Of a stretch of DNA of 64,000 bases, positions 27,138 through 34,521 are shown one piece after another. Origin of the DNA: an uncultured Alphaproteobacteria bacterium (GTDB lineage: Bacteria; Pseudomonadota; Alphaproteobacteria; HIMB59); assembly GCA_902521485.1 (NCBI GenBank), contig CABYRQ010000001.1, positions 248,001-312,000 of the forward strand. Reading direction: 5' to 3'. Numbering within the stretch: the first letter of the stretch is position 1; every line of letters begins with the position of its first letter. A program made the position numbers and the translations under genes. The notes beneath the pieces were generated by a model. The model made no database searches. It was given only the letters and a program-made list of their open reading frames with translations, and was not told the DNA's origin.

Positions 27138-28823
27138 TTAGTTTAAATATTTTTCAGCACTTTGTTGACAACTCTTTAATGTAGTCTCCAAATCCTTATT
27201 CAAAAAAATATACTCATAAATTTTATGACCAACATCTTCTATAATATTTGAATAGGTTGGTAGAGGGTATCTTGCCCATTCTATAATTTTTTCCTCCTTT
27301 TCCATTTTATCAATTTCATTAAATATTGGACTTAAAGCTCTCACTTCAGGATCATTAACGACACTAAAAACGGGAGATGATAAACTGCCATGCTCTATAT
27401 AATATTTTATAAATTCAGGAGAGACAAAATTTCGAATATTTTTCATAACAAAAGGTATTTTTTCTGGAGAAATATTTGAGGGTATACCTAATGAAAAACC
27501 ACCTATCGGAGATACTTGAAAAGAGGAATTTCCAGCAGGTCTAGGTAAATAACCAGTTTTCTTATATGCGGGTGAAGCCTCATTTAGTTCAAACAAATGT
27601 GCTCTACTACTCCAATTCATTGCCATAGCTGATTTACCCTGACTATAATATTCAACACATTCATCATTGGAATGAGCAGATAATTCATTTGGCGAGTATA
27701 AAGTCAATTTTTTTAACATTTTAGCCGCTTCAAAAGATGCATCAGATAAAAAATTTGCCTTTAAGAGTATTTTTTCCACATCTAAATCATAAATATTTTT
27801 CCCAATATACCTAAGGTTTACATATGGTTTTCCATAATTTGCCATAGCTAAAATAAAACTAGTAGCAAGTGGTTGTCCTTTTTTAGCTGGCCAAGAAATA
27901 GGACTTTCTATCTGTTTGTCACCTTTTAATACCTCACAGGCATGGAGCAAATCCTGAAATGTTTTTGGTGGACTCAAAGCATATTTTTGAAAAATATCTG
28001 TTCTATAAAATAATAGATCAGGAATTGCTTCGATCGGTATCCCATAAAGTTTTTTATTAAAAGAACTTGATCTTACTCCTGAATAGTGAAAGTCATTCAA
28101 ATTTATACCAACATCTTTAACAAAACTATTTAATGGAAGAAGGCAATTTAATTTAGTTAACTGTCCAATCCATGGAATATTAAAAGCAACTATATCAAAT
28201 TTAGACTTTTTATTTGATGAGGAATTTTTAATTATTACATTAAGTAGTTTTTTTAAATCACCTTCAATAATAAGTTCAATTTCACAATCAAGTATATATG
28301 CAAAAAAATCAATATTCTTATTTATCACTTTAAATGTCGGATTATCATTGGCAAGAAAGTTAATTTTTTTGTATTTTTTATTTTGATTTATTATAACATT
28401 TGGTGCAGGTATGATATTTCCCGCAGAAAGAGAAGTTCCAAAAAAATAATTATCATTAAAATCACTATAACCTAAGTTCAAGGCCACTTCTTTTTTGATT
28501 GAAAGTAAATAATCCGTGAATTCTTTAATGAGATTATTACTTGGATGTATAGAAAACGATTTACCTGATTTTGTTTTTGATCTTTGTATTAATTTTTTTT
28601 CTTGAATAAGTTTTTTTACTCTTCTCAAACCAGTTGCAAATGGCAAACCTGATGCCTGGATGATACTCGTAGTAGTGGTAATTTTATTGTCTAGATGGTT
28701 GATAATAACATAAGAAAAAATATTCCAATCAGCGTCAATTGTTTTAATTGAAATAGATCTGTTAAATAAAAGTCTTGTTTTATCAACAAATTTTAAAAGA
28801 GTGGTAATCTCGTTTCTATTCAT
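27138..28823 (-). CDS. Winged-helix regulator fused to a MalE-type (family 1) solute-binding domain
   Basis: A 561-residue protein with no signal peptide, hence cytoplasmic. Residues about 31-110 form a MarR-like winged helix: TTTSIIQASGLPFATGLRRV as helix-turn-helix and KKLIQRSKTKSGKSFSIHP as wing. Residues about 150-560 read as a complete family 1 extracellular solute-binding protein: VIINQNKKYKKINFLANDN, IPIEAIPDLLFYRTDIFQKY, PPKTFQDLLHACEVLKG, VEYYSQGKSAMAMNWSSRA and GGFSLGIPSNISPEKIPFV. Transport-type proteins of this class are normally secreted. The combination suggests a ligand-sensing transcription factor. It is divergent from an importer SBP, with a palindrome between them. The -10 boxes place the palindrome over the promoter of its own gene, consistent with autoregulation. 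Confidence 0.75.
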   Translation of the reverse strand: MNRNEITTLLKFVDKTRLLFNRSISIKTIDADWNIFSYVIINHLDNKITTTTSIIQASGLPFATGLRRVKKLIQEKKLIQRSKTKSGKSFSIHPSNNLIKEFTDYLLSIKKEVALNLGYSDFNDNYFFGTSLSAGNIIPAPNVIINQNKKYKKINFLANDNPTFKVINKNIDFFAYILDCEIELIIEGDLKKLLNVIIKNSSSNKKSKFDIVAFNIPWIGQLTKLNCLLPLNSFVKDVGINLNDFHYSGVRSSSFNKKLYGIPIEAIPDLLFYRTDIFQKYALSPPKTFQDLLHACEVLKGDKQIESPISWPAKKGQPLATSFILAMANYGKPYVNLRYIGKNIYDLDVEKILLKANFLSDASFEAAKMLKKLTLYSPNELSAHSNDECVEYYSQGKSAMAMNWSSRAHLFELNEASPAYKKTGYLPRPAGNSSFQVSPIGGFSLGIPSNISPEKIPFVMKNIRNFVSPEFIKYYIEHGSLSSPVFSVVNDPEVRALSPIFNEIDKMEKEEKIIEWARYPLPTYSNIIEDVGHKIYEYIFLNKDLETTLKSCQQSAEKYLN

Positions 28824-28831
28824 TTAAAGGT

Positions 28832-28842
28832 ATTATATTATA
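28832..28842 (-). promoter_or_regulatory. Overlapping -10 boxes for the wHTH-SBP regulator gene
   Basis: Two overlapping TATAAT hexamers (28832-28837 and 28837-28842, minus strand) lie 8 and 13 nt before the ATG at 28823. The palindrome centred at 28862 is only 20-25 bp upstream of their first bases, covering the -35 region, a repressor-like position. Confidence 0.45.
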
Positions 28843-28853
28843 AATTCATTAAA

Positions 28854-28870
28854 ATATTCAATTTGAATAT
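28854..28870. promoter_or_regulatory. Putative inositol-regulon operator, site 2 (regulator/importer)
   Basis: ATATTCAATTTGAATAT is a perfect 7-3-7 palindrome between the regulator gene and the importer SBP gene. Its centre (28862) is 39 bp upstream of the first base of a GATAAT -10 box at 28901-28906 for the importer. It matches site 3 at 16 of 17 positions. Confidence 0.65.
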
Positions 28871-28873
28871 ATT

Positions 28874-28888
28874 AGAGATTAAATCTCT
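28874..28888. promoter_or_regulatory. Second palindrome beside operator site 2
   Basis: AGAGATT-A-AATCTCT is a perfect 15-bp palindrome three bases after the operator-like element and 12 bp before the GATAAT box. It has no counterpart at sites 1 or 3, so it may bind a different protein or be chance in AT-rich DNA. Confidence 0.35.
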
Positions 28889-28935
28889 TAATAAATCGTA
28901 GATAATTTCTTCAAAGGATATTTAGGAGGATCAAT

Positions 28936-29979
28936 ATGAACAAACTAATAAAAGTATTAGCTGTTCTAATGTGCTTTTCTTTCGGTTCAGCTAAAGCAGT
29001 TGAAATCGTGTCTTTTAATGCTGCGTCATCCGAAGCTTATGTTGGTGCGTTCGTTAAAGGTATTAAAGCTACAGCAGAGCAATATGGCTATGACATTACT
29101 GTTTTTGAAAACAACTATAACCAAGCAGAGCAAAACCAACAAGTAGAACAATACTTGTCAAGTGGTGCACTACCTGATGTATTTATTTGGTGGCCACCTG
29201 ATGCTGTTGCAGGTTTAGGTTCGTTAAGAAAGCTTGCTAAAACTGGAGTACCAGTTTTAAAAATCAATCAGTTACCTAATGAGCAAGATAAAGCATTCAT
29301 CTTTGGATATGCCGGACCAGATGATAGTCTTCGCGCTTATAACGCGGGTGAGATGATGGTTAAAGCTATGAAGATGAAACAAGCTGCTGGTGGAGATGGA
29401 TATAATGTAATTGCATTATCATATCCTCACTCTTACGGTGGATATGGCTTATCAATCAATGCTTTTAAACAAGCTATCGCTGGAACTGACTTAAATCTTA
29501 TCGGTGACATCGGTGAGGGATTTGGACAGGCTAACGGTTATAAAGGTGCAGCTAAGCTTATAGCTAAAGTTAAAGATCAGGGAATTCATTTCGTATATGG
29601 TATGGACGATGCGATCTTAACTGGTGGTATTAAGGCTTTAGAAGAAGCTGGTTATAATGTTGACTGGTATGCAGGTACTGGCAAAAGTGGCAGTGTAGAT
29701 AGTGATGCTGTCATTACAGTTGGTACTGTGTGTAACGGTGATAAGCAGATGATTACTGATGGAAAGCAATTTGGTACTACTCTACAGTCACCTCTTCATG
29801 AAGGTCAATTAGCTATAGCTCTTGTTAAAGAGTATATGGAGAACGGTAAGCTAGCAAACTACATTAACTTTACACCTAACCCTTCAGTGACTGGTGCCAC
29901 TATGGACTTCACAGCACTTAGAGGTTTTGATGGTAAGTTGTACGGTATCAACGAGCTTTGCTCAGGTGCTTGGGACTAA
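28936..29979 (+). CDS. CUT2 ABC importer periplasmic binding protein, probably for an inositol
   Basis: Periplasmic type I binding protein of 347 residues with a signal peptide cleaved after AKA (residue 21). The mature start is VEIVSFNAASSEAYVGAFVK. TTTAGGAGG precedes the ATG. It heads the importer operon SBP-ATPase-permease-permease, which carries a copy of the palindrome shared with iolE and with the iolCBJ operon. I therefore infer an inositol or a derivative as ligand, although the sequence alone does not show this. A terminator-like hairpin follows the gene, as for other binding-protein genes here. Confidence 0.78.
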   Translation: MNKLIKVLAVLMCFSFGSAKAVEIVSFNAASSEAYVGAFVKGIKATAEQYGYDITVFENNYNQAEQNQQVEQYLSSGALPDVFIWWPPDAVAGLGSLRKLAKTGVPVLKINQLPNEQDKAFIFGYAGPDDSLRAYNAGEMMVKAMKMKQAAGGDGYNVIALSYPHSYGGYGLSINAFKQAIAGTDLNLIGDIGEGFGQANGYKGAAKLIAKVKDQGIHFVYGMDDAILTGGIKALEEAGYNVDWYAGTGKSGSVDSDAVITVGTVCNGDKQMITDGKQFGTTLQSPLHEGQLAIALVKEYMENGKLANYINFTPNPSVTGATMDFTALRGFDGKLYGINELCSGAWD

Positions 29980-30006
29980 GTTTTAGTCTTTTCATAAAAA
30001 TTTTTA

Positions 30007-30035
30007 CACACAGGGAGCTATCCCTGTGTGTTTTT
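30007..30035 (+). terminator. Rho-independent terminator/attenuator after the importer SBP gene
   Basis: A 10-bp perfect stem (CACACAGGGA and its complement), GCTA loop and five T. It separates the SBP from its ATPase, so it should reduce expression of the downstream membrane genes. Confidence 0.85.
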
Positions 30036-30068
30036 AATAAATAAAAAAGGTGTACAATCTCTTTTAAT

Positions 30069-31577
30069 ATGTCCACAAATCCAATTCTTAAAATTTCAAA
30101 TGTTTCTCGGACTTTTGGAGCTATACAGGCTCTAAAAGAAGCAAATTTTGAGATAAATGAAGGTGAAATTATGGGACTAGTTGGAGAAAATGGAGCTGGT
30201 AAATCAACTCTTGTAAAAATTATAAGTGGATTTGACCCTGGTTTTAAGGGCAGCTATCAAATCAATAATAAAGAAGTAAAATTTGAAACGCCTTCACAAG
30301 CTGAGGAGTCTGGAATTGCTATTGCTCAACAAGAATTAAGCTTGATTCCTAATATGTCAGTTGCAGAAAATATTTTTCTTACTGGAGCTAAAGTAAAAAA
30401 ATTTGCCACTCTTAATACATTGGCAAAGATGGCACGCCCATATCTTGACCAAGTTGGATTAACTGAAGTAGACCCAACTACTAGAATAAATTTATTATCT
30501 GTTGGTGAACAACATTTGGTAGAAGTAGCTAGATTAATTTCGAGAGAAGCAAAAATTTTAATTTTAGATGAGCCTACAGCTGCGTTGGGTGAAGCAGAGA
30601 GTCGAAGAATTTTAGAAATGGTTGAGCGTCTTGCAGCAAATGGTAAATCAATAATATATGTAAGTCATAGACTGGACGAAATTTTTAAGATTACAAAAAG
30701 AATAACAATATTAAGAGATGGAGTAAGTCAAGGTATTCAAGAAACTAAAGATATTGATGTAAATAAACTAGTTGAAATTATGCTTGGAAGAGAATTGGCG
30801 AATATGTTCCCATCAAAAGCTGACCATATAAGTGATGATCCAAAATTAGAAGTAAAAGAACTTTGGCCTGATGGCGTTTTAGAGCCGGTTAGTTTTTCAG
30901 CTTTTAAGGGAGAGATACTTGGACTCTCTGGGCAACTTGGTAGTGGAGCAGGTGAAGTATTAGCCTCAATAGCAGGTGCACTTCAATCTAGATCAGGTTC
31001 ACTCACTTTGAACGGTGAAACCTTTTTACCCAAATCACCAAGTCACGCTATAAAGAAAAAAATTGCATATTGCTCCTCCGATAGAAAAAAAGATGGTCTT
31101 TTTCTTGGACGTCCAATATTTGAGAATTTAACCTCCCCAGCACTTGGTGCTATATCAAAATATGGTTTTAACTTTGGCAGTTCTGAGGATAATTATTCCA
31201 GAAATTTAGCAAAAGAGTTTTTAATTGATGTCAAAAGAATGCACGATGAGTCAGGTCTTTTAAGTGGCGGAAATCAACAAAAAGTAGCATTAGGAAAATG
31301 GCTTTCAATTAAGCCCGATGTATTGCTTGTGAATGAGCCGACAAGAGGTGTTGATGTTGGTGCTAAATCAGAGATATATCAAAGAATGAGAGAATTAGCA
31401 GCAAGAGGAATTACTATTATTTTTGCCTCTACTGATATCCAAGAAATCACGTATCTACCTGACAGGGTGATTACATTTTATAGAGGAATGATGATTGATG
31501 AACACCGATTAGAAAAAATTAAAACACCTGTTATTCTTAAAGAGATTACTGATCCATTTAACGAGACAAACCTATGA
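30069..31577 (+). CDS. CUT2 ABC importer ATP-binding protein, double domain
   Basis: ATPase of 502 residues with two domains. The first has GENGAGKST, LLSVGEQHLVEVARL as a variant signature, and ILILDEPTAALG. The second has the degenerate GQLGSGAGEVLAS, the canonical LSGGNQQKVALGKW and VLLVNEPTRGVDVGAK, where the Walker B Asp has become Asn. Such asymmetry is usual for the RbsA group, though the Asn is less common. It overlaps the first permease by 4 bases (ATGA). The start ATG lies 33 bp after the attenuator hairpin, with no strong Shine-Dalgarno sequence. Confidence 0.85.
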   Translation: MSTNPILKISNVSRTFGAIQALKEANFEINEGEIMGLVGENGAGKSTLVKIISGFDPGFKGSYQINNKEVKFETPSQAEESGIAIAQQELSLIPNMSVAENIFLTGAKVKKFATLNTLAKMARPYLDQVGLTEVDPTTRINLLSVGEQHLVEVARLISREAKILILDEPTAALGEAESRRILEMVERLAANGKSIIYVSHRLDEIFKITKRITILRDGVSQGIQETKDIDVNKLVEIMLGRELANMFPSKADHISDDPKLEVKELWPDGVLEPVSFSAFKGEILGLSGQLGSGAGEVLASIAGALQSRSGSLTLNGETFLPKSPSHAIKKKIAYCSSDRKKDGLFLGRPIFENLTSPALGAISKYGFNFGSSEDNYSRNLAKEFLIDVKRMHDESGLLSGGNQQKVALGKWLSIKPDVLLVNEPTRGVDVGAKSEIYQRMRELAARGITIIFASTDIQEITYLPDRVITFYRGMMIDEHRLEKIKTPVILKEITDPFNETNL

Positions 31578-32614
31578 GTGCTATCATCGAAAATAATCAA
31601 TTACCTTTTTCTGCAAAATTTTTGCAATTCTATAAGGATCGCACACTTCTTGCTATTTTATTGTCACTTTTTGCTGTGATGTTTATATATGGAATTTTTT
31701 TCACAGAAAATTACTTAACAATAACCAATTTTAAAGCAATTATCAGAGATGCAGCACTATATGGCATTATGGCTATAGGACTTACATTTGTAACTTTGTC
31801 AGGAAATTTTTTTTTATTGTCATTAAAAGAAACAGCATCAATTTGTGGTGTTACGTTTGCTATGGGTATGGCTACTGGTTTTGGATCACCGGATCTTGCA
31901 GGAAACTTTTTAGTTTCACTATTAGCTGCTTTAACAGTAGGTGTCGTAAGTGGAGTAATACAAGGATATTTTGTTGGAATGGGAGGCAACCCAATTGTAG
32001 TAACATTAGGTGGAGCAGGCATCTTATATGGTATTGGTGCATGGTGGAGTGATAACCTTGTAATAAACTTTACTAGGCCTCATGATGCAGAATGGCTAGG
32101 GACTGGTTCTTTTTTAGGTCTTCCTAGTATTACATGGTCATTTATTCTAATAGCCATTGCTGCTGAAATAGTTTTAAGACATACAAATTTTGGAAGGAAA
32201 GTTTATTTAGTCGGAGCAAACAAAGCTGCTGGAAAAGCCACTGGTCATGAAAATTTTTCCATGGCAATAATAGTTTTTACAATTTGTTCTGTTTGCTGTG
32301 CTTTTGTTGCAGTGGCTTTTGTTGCTCAAATGGATAGTGCTCAATCTAATTATTTTTCTGCAGAATTTGGATCTTCAGGTGATATGACAATACTCGTTAT
32401 AGCAACTGTCATGGTTGGTGGAAATTCAATAATGGGCGGTTATGGATCTACTTTAAGAACTAGTTTGGGAGCAATTTTTATTGCTATGGTTGATAATATG
32501 ATGGTTTTACAAGGATTTAATAGTGGACCTAGAATAGTTGGTGTGGGCTTAATGATCGTGTTTAGCATCATAGTTTTTGGTTTATTTGCTAAAGGAAGTA
32601 GGGCTCAGGAATAA
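31574..32614 (+). CDS. CUT2 ABC importer permease, first subunit
   Basis: Membrane permease of 346 residues of the BPD_transp_2 family. Motifs are GLTFVTLSGNFFLLSLKETA (a divergent version of the GIDLSVG loop), VGMGGNPIVVTLGGAGI, VYLVGANKAAGKATG and MVGGNSIMGGYGSTLRT. It overlaps the ATPase gene by 4 bases and the second permease by one base. Two different permease genes imply a heterodimeric channel. The loss of the usual DLS sequence in this subunit, kept in the second one, supports asymmetric roles. Confidence 0.8.
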   Translation: MSAIIENNQLPFSAKFLQFYKDRTLLAILLSLFAVMFIYGIFFTENYLTITNFKAIIRDAALYGIMAIGLTFVTLSGNFFLLSLKETASICGVTFAMGMATGFGSPDLAGNFLVSLLAALTVGVVSGVIQGYFVGMGGNPIVVTLGGAGILYGIGAWWSDNLVINFTRPHDAEWLGTGSFLGLPSITWSFILIAIAAEIVLRHTNFGRKVYLVGANKAAGKATGHENFSMAIIVFTICSVCCAFVAVAFVAQMDSAQSNYFSAEFGSSGDMTILVIATVMVGGNSIMGGYGSTLRTSLGAIFIAMVDNMMVLQGFNSGPRIVGVGLMIVFSIIVFGLFAKGSRAQE

Positions 32615-33648
32615 TGGAAAATTTTTTAAAAAAGATTACAAAAGATGTGGATCTCTCTTTTGCAATCTTATTATCATTTTGTGTTTATGTATTCTTTGCA
32701 ATTAATATAGAGGTTTTCTTTAGTCACAATATCAGTTTCGCTATTCTTGAAAGGTTTGCAGTTTTGGGCCTTGTAGGTTTAGCATTAACAATTTGTATAA
32801 TTGCTGGAGAAATTGATTTATCAATTGGGTCTAACGCGGCCCTGTGCGCTGTGATAGTTGTAAAATTAACAGACCCCTTAGGCGCCCCATTAGCGATGAT
32901 TATAGGACTTTCAGTTTCAACTCTAATTGGTGCAACACAAGGTTTTGTTATAGCTTTCATAAGAATAAGAGCGATTGTGATTACAGTTGGTACACTAATG
33001 TTGCTTAGAGGCGTGGCTTTACTAATTGCTGAAGAAAAAACAGTTATGTTAACTGATTTTAGAGTTCCTGATTTTATTACTACTAAAGTTTTAATGTATT
33101 TTTCACCTGCTAGCCTAACGGTTATCTTCATATTCATTTGTGTAGGAATTTTTATGCGTTACACAAAATATGGAAGAGAAATATATGCGATCGGTGGAGC
33201 AAGAAAAGAAGCACTCACTGCAGGTATACCTTTAAGACGCCCAATGATTATAGCCTTTGCGCTGTCAGGTTTTTGTGCTGGTTTTGCTGGAACTGTAATT
33301 GGTTTGAAATCAGGAACGGCTCAAGGTTTAGGACTGCAATACCTTCTTTTAGCAGGAACTGTTGCAGCTTTTGTTGGAGGTGTGAGTATACTAGGAGGAA
33401 AGGGTGGTGTTTTAGGAGCTGCTATCGGAGCTTTAACAGTTAATTTTTTAAATACTGGTCTCGTATTTTATGCACTTCAGGTTCATTTTGTTCAATTATT
33501 CACATCAGTGCTTTTGGTTATCGTTATAGTTTTTCAAACTATGTCTAGGGTATTTGACTCGCGGCAAGCTAGGAAAAGTCTGCTTGCCACAATTGATGAA
33601 CGAAAAACATCTTTGCTGGAAAAAAAGAGATCGGCTTTAGGTAGATAA
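32614..33648 (+). CDS. CUT2 ABC importer permease, second subunit
   Basis: Membrane permease of 344 residues with the canonical CUT2 segments LTICIIAGEIDLSIGSNAAL, RIRAIVITVGTLMLLRGVA, IYAIGGARKEALTAGIP and AFVGGVSILGGKGGVLG. It overlaps the first permease by one base and ends the importer operon. Its TAA stop touches the palindrome of operator site 3, so the following operon has its own regulated promoter immediately after this gene. Confidence 0.82.
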   Translation: MENFLKKITKDVDLSFAILLSFCVYVFFAINIEVFFSHNISFAILERFAVLGLVGLALTICIIAGEIDLSIGSNAALCAVIVVKLTDPLGAPLAMIIGLSVSTLIGATQGFVIAFIRIRAIVITVGTLMLLRGVALLIAEEKTVMLTDFRVPDFITTKVLMYFSPASLTVIFIFICVGIFMRYTKYGREIYAIGGARKEALTAGIPLRRPMIIAFALSGFCAGFAGTVIGLKSGTAQGLGLQYLLLAGTVAAFVGGVSILGGKGGVLGAAIGALTVNFLNTGLVFYALQVHFVQLFTSVLLVIVIVFQTMSRVFDSRQARKSLLATIDERKTSLLEKKRSALGR

Positions 33649-33664
33649 TATTCATTTTGAATAT
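33648..33664. promoter_or_regulatory. Putative inositol-regulon operator, site 3 (SDR-to-galM operon)
   Basis: ATATTCATTTTGAATAT is a 7-3-7 palindrome directly after the permease stop codon. Its centre (33656) is 39 bp upstream of the first base of the TATAAT box at 33695-33700, the same spacing as site 2. Confidence 0.65.
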
Positions 33665-33694
33665 ATTTGAAGTCAGTAATTTAATTACATATTA

Positions 33695-33700
33695 TATAAT
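33695..33700 (+). promoter_or_regulatory. -10 box for the SDR-to-galM operon
   Basis: A perfect TATAAT 17 nt before the SDR start, followed by a GGAGGG ribosome-binding site. No good -35 box is seen at the expected place. Confidence 0.5.
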
Positions 33701-33717
33701 ATAGTTGGAGGGAATTT

Positions 33718-34521
33718 ATGGATAAAGAGAGACTAAAAGGGAAAAATGTCCTTATTACAGGTGCTGCTCAGGGCATGGGTGCTGCAGTAGGAGAGCACTT
33801 TGCTGCCCAAGGAGCCAAAATTTGTCTAACAGATGTCAACCTTGACGGTTGTAAAGAGGTTGAAGAGAGAATTAGGTCAGCTGGAGGTGAGGCTATTTCA
33901 TGTAAAGTAGACGTGCGAAATCGTGAAGATCACGTAGCTGCTGTAAAAGCAACAGTTGAAAATTTTGGTAGTCTAAATGTTTCTATAAATAATGCTGGAG
34001 TAAACAAACCACTCTTCTTCATGGATATTACTGAGGAAAATTATGATTTTATTATGGATATAAATGTTCGAGGTGCTCTTTTAGGTATGCAAGAACAAGC
34101 CCGACAAATGATTAAACAAGGTAAACAAAAAGAACCATATAAAATTATTCATGTAGCTTCTATTTTATCCAGAGAAACTTTTGATGATGTTGTGGTTTAT
34201 GGAATGAGCAAACATGCCATAGCAGCTCTGATAAAAGGTGGTGCAAAAAGTTTAGTTGAGCATGGCATTACCGTTAATGGATATGGCCCTGGCGTAGTAA
34301 GAACAGAGCTATGGGAGCAATTAGATAAAGATTTAGTTGCAATTGGAAAATTTGACAAACCCGGAGAGTCAATGGACTCAATTGCAGAGAATATGATTTT
34401 GATGAAGAGGTATTCTTATCCTGAAGACGTAGTGGGCACAGCATCTTTTTTAGCGTCTAGTGAGTCTGATTACATGACAGGACAAATACTTATGATTGAT
34501 GGAGGGATGGTAATTCAATAA
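33718..34521 (+). CDS. SDR-family oxidoreductase, first gene of the large inositol operon
   Basis: Short-chain dehydrogenase of 267 residues with TGAAQGMG, NNAGVNKP, a catalytic Ser in HVASILSR, YGMSK and MIDGGMVIQ. GGAGGG lies 7 nt before the ATG. It is followed directly by the M24-like gene with no gap. The promoter carries the operator-like palindrome, so it belongs to the inositol regulon. It probably oxidises an inositol isomer or a ring intermediate; the exact step is unknown. It is the third SDR-type or Gfo-type dehydrogenase of the regulon, suggesting that more than one inositol stereoisomer is used. Confidence 0.75.
   Translation: MDKERLKGKNVLITGAAQGMGAAVGEHFAAQGAKICLTDVNLDGCKEVEERIRSAGGEAISCKVDVRNREDHVAAVKATVENFGSLNVSINNAGVNKPLFFMDITEENYDFIMDINVRGALLGMQEQARQMIKQGKQKEPYKIIHVASILSRETFDDVVVYGMSKHAIAALIKGGAKSLVEHGITVNGYGPGVVRTELWEQLDKDLVAIGKFDKPGESMDSIAENMILMKRYSYPEDVVGTASFLASSESDYMTGQILMIDGGMVIQ

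Noticed and set aside
32724-33137. Minus-strand open frame of 137 codons opposite the second inositol-importer permease
   Set aside because: It mirrors a clear membrane permease; its own composition shows no domain and there is no start signal.
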